From Saprospiraceae bacterium (lineage in GTDB: Bacteria > Bacteroidota > Bacteroidia > Chitinophagales > Saprospiraceae), in NCBI GenBank assembly GCA_016714985.1, contig JADKBS010000015.1:124001-188000 (forward strand): a DNA stretch of 64,000 nt, written 5' to 3'. Made by a program: the position numbers and the translations under genes. This document shows, in pieces, positions 19,601 through 28,710 of this stretch; position 1 is the stretch's first letter; every line of letters starts with the position of its first letter. The notes under the pieces were generated by a model. The model was not told the DNA's origin, did no database searches, and saw nothing but the letters and a program-made list of their open reading frames with translations.

Positions 19601-22600
19601 TCAAATGGCCTCGGCCACCTGCCAAGGGGACAGCCTCCAAGTCAGCCTAACGGCCTGCAACCTCGGCAACTTCGACTTGCCAGCGGGAACGCCGATTAGT
19701 TTTTACCTCGGCAATCCGACCGCGACAAATGCCACTTTGCTTGGCACTTATGCATTGCCGCAGGCACTCATAAAAGATGCATGCGGCACCTTCCAGTACA
19801 TCATTTCGGCGCCGCCAAACACCACCATCTATGTGATGCTCAACGACGACGGCACCGCACGCCAAGGCCGTTCACGCTGGCCGATTTCATGGCCGATGAG
19901 ATGGAATGCGACTACGCCAACAACCTCGGCGGCTTCATGCACGACTTCACAGCCCCCGTGCTCAACCTTGGCCCGGATATTTCAGCATGTGAAAATGGCG
20001 TAACTGCATTGGATGCTGGCCCCGGCTTCGCTTCCTACCGCTGGCAAGATGGCAGTACCGAGCAGACTCTGACCGCCTTCGCTCCTGGCACCTACAGCGT
20101 CACCGTGACGGATGCCTGTGGCGGCACACAGACCGATGCCGTTCAAATCACCACCGACCCGGCCACCGTGCTCGACCTTGGCCCCGACCTCGAAATCTGC
20201 GCTGGCGGCAGCCAAACCCTCCATGCCACGGGCTTCACCACTTACCAATGGACCCCTGCGGATTACCTGAGCTGCACGGACTGCCCCAACCCAATCATCA
20301 CCCCCACAGCAAACATTACCTATACCGTTGTAGCCACCAATGCCGCAGGTTGCATCAGCGTTGACACAGTTTCCGTCTCGGTGTTGCCCCGCATCGAATC
20401 CGTGGCGGATGTCGTGCTTTGCGAAGGCGATACGGTGATGGTGTTTGGGATGCCCGTCACTTCGACGGGTGAGTTCTCGCAGATCTACACCGCTTCTACG
20501 GGCTGCGATTCCATTGTCACCATCAGCGTGGGTTTGATTGAAATCGTGGAATCCGTAGCAGATGTCGTGCTCTGCGAGGGCGATACGGTGATGGTCTTCG
20601 GGATGCCAGTCACTTCGACGGGCGAGTTCTCGCAGACCTACACTGCTGCAACGGGCTGCGATTCCATTGTCACCATCAGCGTGGGTTTGATTGAAATCGT
20701 GGAATCGGTAGCAGATGTCGTGCTATGCGAGGGCGATACGGTGATGGTGTTTGGGATGCCCGTCACTTCGACGGGTGAGTTCTCGCAGATCTACACCGCT
20801 TCTACGGGCTGCGACTCTATCGTCACCATCAGCGTGGGCATGATACCCAAGGAATATACGCAAGAAAGCCGCCGTATCTGCCAAGGAAGCACCACCAATA
20901 TTTTTGGGACGCCCACCAGTGCAGCCGGCGCTTATTCCATGACCTTTGCCTCGTCGGCAACGGGCTGCGACTCCATCCACACCATCGTTCTAACGGTGGA
21001 TGCCATCAACCTTGGAATAACGCCCATCAACGTCTCTTGCAGCACCCTCGGCTCGGCCACGGTGAACGTGGGCGCTGGCAATGGGCCTTTCACTTACCAA
21101 TGGAGCAATTCGGGAACGGCGGCATCCATCAGCAACCTTGCCGCAGGCAGCTATACCGTCACCGTCACGGATGTTAATGGCTGCACCAATACGGCCAGCA
21201 CTGCCATCCAAGGCGCTTTGGGGCCAGGTGCAAGCATCAGTGTGCTGGCGCAACTGACGGAGGATGAACCCGATAACGGCAAGCTCACTGCCTCGGCCAC
21301 AGGTGGCACTGCACCGTTCAGCTTTGCCTGGAGCAACAGCGAAACCACTGCCACGATTGATAGCCTTTCGTCGGGAGCCTACACCGTCACCGTTACCGAC
21401 GCCAATGGCTGCACAGCTTCGGCCACTGCCTACCTGTACGTGCCAGCCTGCACGGGCGGCAAAATCTGGAACGACATGGACCGGGACGGCTGCCAAGACG
21501 CCCCAACGCCGGGTTCCAGCGAAACGGGTATTGGACAGGTGACGCTTTTCCTTTCCGGAACAACGATTTGGGGGCAACCCGTGGCAGACACGACCGTTTC
21601 TGCCATCAATGGCGAGTACATCTTCGAGGGGCTGGCTCCCGGCAATTACATCGTAAAAATCAAATTGCCACCGAACTGGAGCCTTTCGCCCACCAAGGCC
21701 TGCAACGACGATACGCATGACAGCGATTTCAACACGACCACCCTGCTCAGCGGCGTGGTAAACCTCGTGGAAGGCCATTGCTGCCTGACCGTGGACGGCG
21801 GCCTGTTCGACGCCTGCCTCAACCTTGCCACTACAGGCCAAATCTGCTGCGACCAGGCTCTTTGCGGCCCCGGCAACGACCCTGCGCCCATCACTTCGCT
21901 CGTGCCCGCTGGCGGCGGTGGCGGTGCTACGCAATACCTATGGATGTACTCGACCGTGGGCGGCCCGATGGGCTCCAATTGGACGACGATAGCCGGTGCG
22001 AATGGCCCCGGCTACGACCCCGGCCCGCTCTCGCAGACGATGCATTTCGTTCGCTGCGCAAAATCGGCGACCTGCACCACTTGGCTGGAATCCAATTTCG
22101 TGACCATTACCGTCTCCAACGTGGCCGTTGCGGACATCATGCCCACTGGCTCCATCTGCATCAATGACCCCGTTACTTTCACTGCCGCTGCCAATGGCAC
22201 TGGCGCTGTGTATAGCTGGAATTTTGGCCCTTGGGCCACCCCCAGCACCTCCAGCCAGCCGACTGTCAGCGTAGTATTCAGCCAAGCGGGTGTCACCAAC
22301 GTCGGACTGACGGTAAGCCGCAACGATTGCGTCAGCACGGAGTCCATGAGCATTACCGTTTCCAATAGCCCTACCTACTGTGGCATGGGCATAACCCAGC
22401 CGGGCAATGGCGGCCAGTCCGCAATTGCACCATCGGTACAAGTTGCGGGACAGTTCAGCGCCTACCCCAATCCGTTCAGCGACGTCCTGACGGTGGCTTG
22501 GGATGCAGGCATCGAATCGGTTGTTTCCGTGAAATTGTACAGCGTGGAAGGCAGGCTGCTGCACAGTGGCCAATCAGGGGACGGCGATTCACAATATTTG

Positions 22601-22696
22601 GCTGAACTTGGGAGCCTATTGCCGGGAGTTTACTTGCTGCATTTGCAATCGGAAAATGGGGAGGCGGCGGTGTTTAGGGTTGTGAAGGAAAAGTGA
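16693..22696 (+). CDS. Giant T9SS-secreted M43-type metalloprotease (three frameshifts)
   Basis: From ATG 16693 there is a signal peptide (ISKWLFCSFLFIANFSFSQ), then an M43 (pappalysin/cytophagalysin) catalytic domain with HEMGHYLGLYHTFQGG and the Met-turn region LIEGYMDYGDFDCWSVFT. PKD-like domains, a propeller-like middle part, three near-identical 51-residue repeats, SprB repeats (GSYTVTVTDVNGCTNTAS), an SdrD-B-like domain (GKIWNDMDRDGCQDAPTPG) and a T9SS sorting domain (FSAYPNPFSDVLTV) follow. Frame breaks lie at the G-run 17703-17706 (one G too many), near 19440 (extra T) and near 19860 (one base short). The segments are 16693-17715, to about 19468, to about 19860 and then to 22696. Restored length is about 2,000 residues. 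It is probably a secreted protease anchored to or released from the cell surface. Confidence 0.88.
20396..20842 (+). repeat. Three in-frame 153-bp direct repeats
   Basis: Copies start at 20396, 20549 and 20702. Each encodes a 51-residue unit beginning ESVADVVLCEGDTVMVFG and containing STGCDSIVTISVG; the copies differ at only a few bases. A fourth, diverged copy (RRICQGSTTNIFGT...TGCDSIHT) follows to about 21000. Confidence 0.92.
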
Positions 22697-22726
22697 TAAA
22701 GTGCTGATTCAACTACCTCCGCAATT

Positions 22727-22773
22727 AAAAAACAAGGACGGCGGCTGCCCTGCAGTCGCCGTCCTTGTTTTTT
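22727..22773. terminator. Hairpin terminator after the giant protease
   Basis: A-rich/T-rich flanks and GC arms (22727-22743 with 22757-22773) pair around a short loop, with a T-run on the plus strand. It lies 30 bp after the stop at 22696. Confidence 0.8.
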
Positions 22774-22808
22774 AGGGTTTTTGGCTTCACCCCGAAGTTC
22801 AACGTAGG

Positions 22809-23012
22809 CCGGAACCCCAGTTCCGGCGAAATCCTACCGGAACTGGGGTTCCGGTGTACGTTTGGCTCATGCCCAAAACTTGGCAACGAGCAGGATAATT
22901 CCCACCAAAGCCGATATTGAGACGCATCTTATAGTTCACGCCGCCAAGTTTTGGGCATTTGAAATTGCTATTGGCCATTTGCTATTGGCCTACAGCCAAT
23001 AGCAAATGGCCA
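22809..23012. repeat. Cluster of three hairpin elements
   Basis: Three separate perfect inverted repeats lie side by side: 22809-22826 with 22837-22854 (18 bp), 22869-22884 with 22943-22958 (16 bp arms, 58-nt loop) and 22972-22989 with 22995-23012 (18 bp, made from the repeated word TTGCTATTGGC). The minus strand of the middle loop reads as a short barrel-like peptide (GGVNYKMRLNIGFGGNY) and might be a gene remnant, but this is weak. No intact gene is present. Confidence 0.7.
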
Positions 23013-23051
23013 GCAGCTAACGGCCAGAAGTATAAGCACAAACAGTATGCT

Positions 23052-24074
23052 ATGAGGCATTTATTGCTCGTTTTATCAATTTGCTGGTTATCACAAACCA
23101 TTGTGGCAGCCCAACCCTTTTTTCCTGTAACCCCTCGAAAGCTTCAAAAATCTTTTATCCAAACAGAGGAGTTCGGCTTCCGGCGGATGCCAGTCACCAA
23201 CCGGGAGTACCTAATGTTCATTTGCTGGAACATCAGCGTGTTTGGCACTTCGTACCCCGATTATGTGCTTGACTTGCTCCCGCAATCTTGCATCAACCGG
23301 GACGACCTCTCAAGTGACGATTTCCAGACGCTCTTCAATAACTCGACCGGCCTACTCAGCAACTATATCCTAAACGTTAAATACCTGGACTATCCCGTGA
23401 CGGGTCTTTCGAGACATCAAATTGCGACGCTATTAAAATGGCTCAGCGACCGCTACAACGAGCGTATCCTGATTGTTACTGGCCATATCAATTTCAATTA
23501 CCTTCAAAAGGATGAGGATTGCTTCGTATTAGAAGCGTACTTGGCCGACCAATATGTGGGGAGCACACGCAACGGGAAAACCATGCGTTGGCAGGATAAG
23601 CTGTTCTTGCCCAGTTTCCGACTGCCCTTCGGGCACGAGATGAGCTTTGTACAACTGAATACCCGCAACAAGACCTTGTTCAGGAAATACAAGTCTGGCA
23701 AATCTGGTTTCCTCGAACCTTGGTACCATCATTTTTTAAAAATAAACGAAACAAAGCAAGAAATCACCTTCAACCTGATCAAGGATATCAAGATTTCCGC
23801 ACCAGCCAAGGAATATAGGTTCAACGAAGCCTTAACCAATGCAACACTAGAATGGTCGTCAAACTATTTTCAAGGCACCAAATACTTGGACGAAACACCC
23901 ATTCTCGAAAAAACCCAATATGGCCAAATGGACTTTATGCTGATAGGCAATTCCAGTCTCGGCAGGCCCATTGTCTCCCCTTTTTACAAATATAGCAACA
24001 AAGCCCTACCACCCGGCCAAGTGTATTGGGTAGCTTATGAGCATATTATTCCGCTCAGTTCTAGTCCAAAATAA
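23052..24074 (+). CDS. Secreted SUMF1/GldK-like protein
   Basis: From ATG 23052 the protein has 340 residues with a signal peptide (MRHLLLVLSICWLSQTIVAA). Motifs MPVTNREYLMFICWN and LDYPVTGLSRHQIATLLKWL resemble the formylglycine-generating-enzyme (SUMF1) fold as used in gliding/T9SS lipoproteins GldJ and GldK. In such proteins it is a structural rather than enzymatic domain. There is no lipobox cysteine at the expected position. The longer frame from 22959 runs through a hairpin element and is not preferred. The assignment to the SUMF1 fold is from motif pattern only. Confidence 0.6.
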   Translation: MRHLLLVLSICWLSQTIVAAQPFFPVTPRKLQKSFIQTEEFGFRRMPVTNREYLMFICWNISVFGTSYPDYVLDLLPQSCINRDDLSSDDFQTLFNNSTGLLSNYILNVKYLDYPVTGLSRHQIATLLKWLSDRYNERILIVTGHINFNYLQKDEDCFVLEAYLADQYVGSTRNGKTMRWQDKLFLPSFRLPFGHEMSFVQLNTRNKTLFRKYKSGKSGFLEPWYHHFLKINETKQEITFNLIKDIKISAPAKEYRFNEALTNATLEWSSNYFQGTKYLDETPILEKTQYGQMDFMLIGNSSLGRPIVSPFYKYSNKALPPGQVYWVAYEHIIPLSSSPK

Positions 24075-24124
24075 AATGACATCATTATAGCTGCATTTTA
24101 CAATTTACATTGATTTACTTAAGC

Positions 24125-24166
24125 GCAAGTTTGGGATTTGGCCCCTTGACCAAATCCCAAACTTGC
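24125..24166. terminator. Perfect 17-bp bidirectional hairpin
   Basis: Positions 24125-24141 pair perfectly with 24150-24166. It lies between the convergent genes ending at 24074 and 24186. Confidence 0.8.
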
Positions 24167-24185
24167 CTCTAAAGTAGGAATGGTC

Positions 24186-27100
24186 TCACTCCTCCCACAC
24201 CTTCATCAACCGCCCATAAGCAGGCAGTGCCGTCTCCTCGCCACGGGCGATGACGTTGTAAGTCCCTGATTTCCAGTCGAAAACCATGACATCAATAGTG
24301 TTCACGCCCTCGTCCAATTCCACGTTCATGGTGTGGACGATGCGGCCCTGTATGTCGTAGAAGTCCAGCTTGGCGGCCTGTTCTTTTGGCGAGAACAGGT
24401 CAACGAAAACTTGGTAAGCCGATGGGTTCGGATAGACCTTCTCGAAGGTCAGGCTCAAGCGGTCTTCCTGCTTCGCAATGCTGGAGCCGTTACCGCCGCC
24501 GAAGCTGTTCACGGCCACGTCCCTTTCGAGGTAGCAGATGGTGCCCCAGCCGTTGTCAATCAACTTGATTTGCAAGTGGTAAGTACCATCCGGCAATCCA
24601 TTGACCACCAATGGGTTGGCGCAGTTGTCGAGGCACTCGAAGGCCACCGTCCAGTTGGGCCGGAAGACTTTGATGAGTACGTGCGGAGCGCTGAACCCGG
24701 CGATGGTGACTTGGCTTGGGCCGGGAGTGATGGTGACGGCGTTGCAACCCGACGGAGGTGCGCCACCCGTCACGTTTATTTGCGAAGCGTAGGTGTTGTT
24801 GTTTTCATTGCTTTCAAGAACCACGTTACCCACATCTGCCACAAGCAGGTAATAGTAACTGCCGGAAGCAGTGTTGGCAGGCACTAAATGGTTCATTGTA
24901 AGATAGGTATAAGTGTTGGTATTGATGTTTAGACCACTCAAGGTGCCGATGGTGATGTCGTCGCCGGGGCTGTAAGCTTGGTCGGTAGAAAGGACGGCAC
25001 GTACTTCAACACCATTGGCAGGTGTGATGCCTAAATTGTACAACCTGAAACTAAAGGAAGATGTACCGCCTGCTACCATGTTGGGCACATAGTTGTAGGG
25101 TGGATTGAAGATGGTAAGGTCAGCCCTTGTGTCTGTTTCTTCCTCAAGACAGGTCAATGTGGTGGCAAAGACAGCACCGTTTTTTCCCGACAGGAATACC
25201 ACTTCGTTTCCAGAGTAGGCTAACCTTAAAATGCCTGACGCAAAGGGAACGCTAACATATTTGGTCCAGAGTATGGCACTTCCCTGCATTTTACTCAGCG
25301 TAACAATGGCGGAACTTACTGTTGGTACATTGCAAAGGAAAATCTCCGCACTGTAACCGGCCCTGAGGGTATTGCCATCCGGCAATAGCAGCGTCCAACC
25401 ATAGCCCGCACTGCCACTACATTCCGAAGTGTACACGCTGGTTTCATAAGAATGCTCAGTGATGTAATTGCCGTTCTCAAAATGCCCTACCCGATAGGTC
25501 TTACCGTTTGTCCCACCACGATGTCCGATATATGAATAAGAAGTTTCTATCAGGTATTGGCCACAAGCATTTTGGGACATAGTGGCAAAGGAAGAAAGCG
25601 CCTGCCCCTGTAATACCTGGCTTGAAACCGTATTCAAGCTGGCATCCATTACCACTAAATAATAAACGGAAGAATACTCACCACCCGGGGTACGGTAGAT
25701 GAAGGCAAACTGGGTTGGTGTGACTTGAAAAGCCGAAGTCACATACATGCCATAAATGTACGAATAGCTTCCAACCACCGCAGTGGACTGGATATTGTAA
25801 CTTCCATCTGTTCTGATGGCGAAAAGTTTTGGATCTGATGTCTTGCTGGCAAAAAATACAAAGCCACCGTTGAACTCGGTAAAGTTCAAAACTGCATTGT
25901 ACTGGCTTGTAATAGCTGTTGGAAGTGGCTGGCTATATACAACCGTATTGCCGAGTTTTTTCTCCATGTTGCCCCCCTCAATCTGATAGGATGGATAAAC
26001 TGGCATGGCGCCAGCCGGTTGATTTGAGACTACTTCTCCAAACGCATTGAACGTGGCTTTTTCGTAACCGGTAGCTGATGAATGGAACACCTCCAGATTC
26101 CCCAAACTGTTGTTCTGGACGCATTCGACGTAACCGCCACCCACTAAGTCATCGCAGATAGCTTGACCTGGTGCAGCTTGTACGAGGAAAGGCACCGATA
26201 CGGTGTTGTTGTTCTCGTTGCTCTCCGTCACTTGAGCATCGGCGTCCACCTTGAGGTGCAGGTAGTATTGGCCTGGAGCGAGCGAGGTTGGCAGCGTGGA
26301 GGCTCCCGGCACCCAAGTTGCGCTGAAGCCAGCGATGAAATTGCCCGTTGGCACGATGCCGTCCTGTATGCCCGTGGTGTTGAAAGTAGGGTTGGTGGAA
26401 ATCCATGCCCGTACGATGAAATCCTGCGGGGCGTTGCCGTTGCCGATATTGGCGAGGTCGAAATAATAAGCCAATATCTGCCCCGGTGTGCCCGGCCCAT
26501 TGGCAAAAACGAGGTTCGAGATGGTCAAGTCCGGTGTCAAAACAGGTGGTGCAGTACCACCGCTGTTAGCCTCGTCGTCCTGAACTGGCGTTGGCGGCGC
26601 TCCGTTGTTGGGCTGCGAGTCCACGTCCGTTTCATTGGCAGCGGAGACCTGAGCGTAGGTAATCGGTGCACCGTTTTGCAAGAGGAAATAGCTCACCCGC
26701 AGCGTGGCCGTGCCGTTGGCGGGCACGCTGCCCACCGTCCAGACTTGGTCGCCGTTCGGGTTGAAACTGCCTTGCGAAGCAACGAACTCATTGCCGCCCG
26801 TATAGACCACGCCAGCAGGTTTCATCCATTTAACCTTTACGCCCGTTGCCACTTGCGGCCCTTTGTTGACGAGGGTGAGGGTGGTCGTGTAATTGCTGTA
26901 AATGACGGGGTTGGCGGTGTTTTGCACCATGGAAAGCTCCAGGTCAATGCCGCTGCCACCGCCTGATGTCACCGTCACGGATTGGTCTTTGTAATTGCTC
27001 AAATAAACATCCTCGCAAAAACTGGTATTGGCGTACATCCTGATAGGATGCGAACCAGTTGGCACCGAAGGCGGCACGGTGACTTGTACGGTTTTCGTCA

Positions 27101-28496
27101 CGGTGTTCGATTGGTTGAAATCGGCAAGGGTATAGTTGACCGATCCAAGCGCAATATTTGGGCTGATGTCGCTGATATAAACATTAACTGGAAAACTGGT
27201 GCTCGTCGGCAGGGTGAAGCCGTTGGCCAAGTATTTCACAGTCACCTGGATGTTGAAGCTGCTACCTGCTGCCACAGTCGCTGGAATGCCCGAGTAGCTG
27301 TCAAGTGTCACGTCCGGCGCACCAATCTGCACCGTGAAAGGTGGTATGGTGTTGTTTGCCTCGTTGGATTCCGTCACTTGGTTGTCGGTGTCAATCTGGA
27401 CGATGACGTAGTACTGCCCGTTGGCCAAAGAAGCTGGCACGGGTTGGTCGGGGCTGATAAAGGCTGGGCCGCCGTTGCTCATGATATTCAGCGAGGGCAC
27501 GTTCACAGTGCTCCAAAGCACGTCGTTGGCCGATAGCACGTTGTCTGTTGAGAAATAGAATTTCACCTTGAAGGCGGTCGCCGCTACATCGCCCGAGTTC
27601 ACTATCATCATGGACATGTACCCAAATGATTGGCCCGGCGAAGTGAAGCAGTTATTGGTGCCGGGTATGATTTCCTGGATACTGCCTGATAAGTCCGGCT
27701 GGCCCGTTACCGAGCATGGCGGCGGCGCTGTCACGGTCGCCGTTGCGGAGCAATTCGCCGTCATATTGTCCATGAAATTCAGCGTAAGGTTGCCCGTAGC
27801 AATGGGCACGTTCTGGATGAAAAGCTGCGAGCCATAAGTGCCGTTGTAGGTCTGGCTCAGTTGCGGAATGACCATCTGGTAGCCAGTGCCAGCCACCGGG
27901 TTCGTAGCGTTCACCGTAAAGCTGTACGTGTCGTCGTTGGGATTGCTGGGAGTGTTGTTGTTGCTGCAAACGATGTTCGAGACCGAGGGCGTTATGGCGC
28001 AGGAAGACCCACCACCGCCCGCTGTGAGGCAGGCATCATCTACTGTGAAGCTACTGCCCTGGTCCATCGAAATTAGCAGATAAACATAAACCGACCCGGC
28101 AGGTGCTTCCAAGCTGTAGGTGGACGCTTGGTAAATGGACGGGCTATTAGGGATAGCGACGCTGCCCGATTGAATGCTCTGCCAGTTGGCGTTGAGGAAC
28201 CGAATTTGAATCCACGGCAGGCCCTTGGACCAAACGGTGTAGGAATAGGTCATGCCGGGCGTGGCCAAAAGGGCCTGCCCCACCGACATATAGCTACTGC
28301 CCGTGCCTTTGGCCCCCTTGCTGCCGCTGTGCGCATCGCTGGATATGCTGATGTTCCCCACGGTCGTCCAGCCCGTCAGCCCCGACTCAAAGCCGGGGTT
28401 GGTGAGCAGGTTGCCCGTGCATTGGGAATTGGCAGTAAATTGGAATAGGAGCCACCCTAAAAGGGTCGCTAAGATGAGTCGGAGTGCCTTGTTCAT
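24186..28496 (-). CDS. T9SS-secreted CARDB-repeat surface protein (paralogue 1)
   Basis: This 1,436-residue protein has a signal peptide ending ANSQ, then a carbohydrate-binding-like jelly roll (LLTNPGFESGLTGWTTVGN). CARDB-type Ig domains follow (VAATAFKVKFYFSTDNVLSA, YYVIVQIDTDNQVTESNEAN) and a DUF11-like domain (ATGVKVKWMKPAGVVYTGGN). Next come a diverged central beta-rich region (about residues 775-1120), another CARDB domain, a small domain with PHVLIKVFRPNWTVAFECLD and a T9SS sorting tail (KVYPNPSAYQVFVDLFSP ... LMKVWEE). The likely role is surface adhesion or polysaccharide binding; no catalytic residues are seen. The neighbour at 28711-32999 is a close paralogue. Confidence 0.88.
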   Translation of the reverse strand: MNKALRLILATLLGWLLFQFTANSQCTGNLLTNPGFESGLTGWTTVGNISISSDAHSGSKGAKGTGSSYMSVGQALLATPGMTYSYTVWSKGLPWIQIRFLNANWQSIQSGSVAIPNSPSIYQASTYSLEAPAGSVYVYLLISMDQGSSFTVDDACLTAGGGGSSCAITPSVSNIVCSNNNTPSNPNDDTYSFTVNATNPVAGTGYQMVIPQLSQTYNGTYGSQLFIQNVPIATGNLTLNFMDNMTANCSATATVTAPPPCSVTGQPDLSGSIQEIIPGTNNCFTSPGQSFGYMSMMIVNSGDVAATAFKVKFYFSTDNVLSANDVLWSTVNVPSLNIMSNGGPAFISPDQPVPASLANGQYYVIVQIDTDNQVTESNEANNTIPPFTVQIGAPDVTLDSYSGIPATVAAGSSFNIQVTVKYLANGFTLPTSTSFPVNVYISDISPNIALGSVNYTLADFNQSNTVTKTVQVTVPPSVPTGSHPIRMYANTSFCEDVYLSNYKDQSVTVTSGGGSGIDLELSMVQNTANPVIYSNYTTTLTLVNKGPQVATGVKVKWMKPAGVVYTGGNEFVASQGSFNPNGDQVWTVGSVPANGTATLRVSYFLLQNGAPITYAQVSAANETDVDSQPNNGAPPTPVQDDEANSGGTAPPVLTPDLTISNLVFANGPGTPGQILAYYFDLANIGNGNAPQDFIVRAWISTNPTFNTTGIQDGIVPTGNFIAGFSATWVPGASTLPTSLAPGQYYLHLKVDADAQVTESNENNNTVSVPFLVQAAPGQAICDDLVGGGYVECVQNNSLGNLEVFHSSATGYEKATFNAFGEVVSNQPAGAMPVYPSYQIEGGNMEKKLGNTVVYSQPLPTAITSQYNAVLNFTEFNGGFVFFASKTSDPKLFAIRTDGSYNIQSTAVVGSYSYIYGMYVTSAFQVTPTQFAFIYRTPGGEYSSVYYLVVMDASLNTVSSQVLQGQALSSFATMSQNACGQYLIETSYSYIGHRGGTNGKTYRVGHFENGNYITEHSYETSVYTSECSGSAGYGWTLLLPDGNTLRAGYSAEIFLCNVPTVSSAIVTLSKMQGSAILWTKYVSVPFASGILRLAYSGNEVVFLSGKNGAVFATTLTCLEEETDTRADLTIFNPPYNYVPNMVAGGTSSFSFRLYNLGITPANGVEVRAVLSTDQAYSPGDDITIGTLSGLNINTNTYTYLTMNHLVPANTASGSYYYLLVADVGNVVLESNENNNTYASQINVTGGAPPSGCNAVTITPGPSQVTIAGFSAPHVLIKVFRPNWTVAFECLDNCANPLVVNGLPDGTYHLQIKLIDNGWGTICYLERDVAVNSFGGGNGSSIAKQEDRLSLTFEKVYPNPSAYQVFVDLFSPKEQAAKLDFYDIQGRIVHTMNVELDEGVNTIDVMVFDWKSGTYNVIARGEETALPAYGRLMKVWEE

Positions 28497-28648
28497 GTGT
28501 CGGAAATTTTAAGGTAAGTGGATACTAACATGGTCGGGCATTGGGCCCAAACACCGAGGTGATTGACAAAGCTATCGTAAAAAGCGGCGAACTAAACATG
28601 ATTTAGGTCAGTGCAATAGGGTGAGTTTTCGCTGAAAACACCGCCAAA

Positions 28649-28693
28649 AACCACAACGCCACCCTGCGCAGTGCACAGGGTGGCGTTGTGGTT
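28649..28693. terminator. Perfect 18-bp hairpin between the CARDB paralogues
   Basis: Positions 28649-28666 pair perfectly with 28676-28693. It lies just past the stop of the upstream paralogue (28711, minus strand). Confidence 0.8.
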
Positions 28694-28710
28694 GGGCAGT
28701 TAAAAACTGG

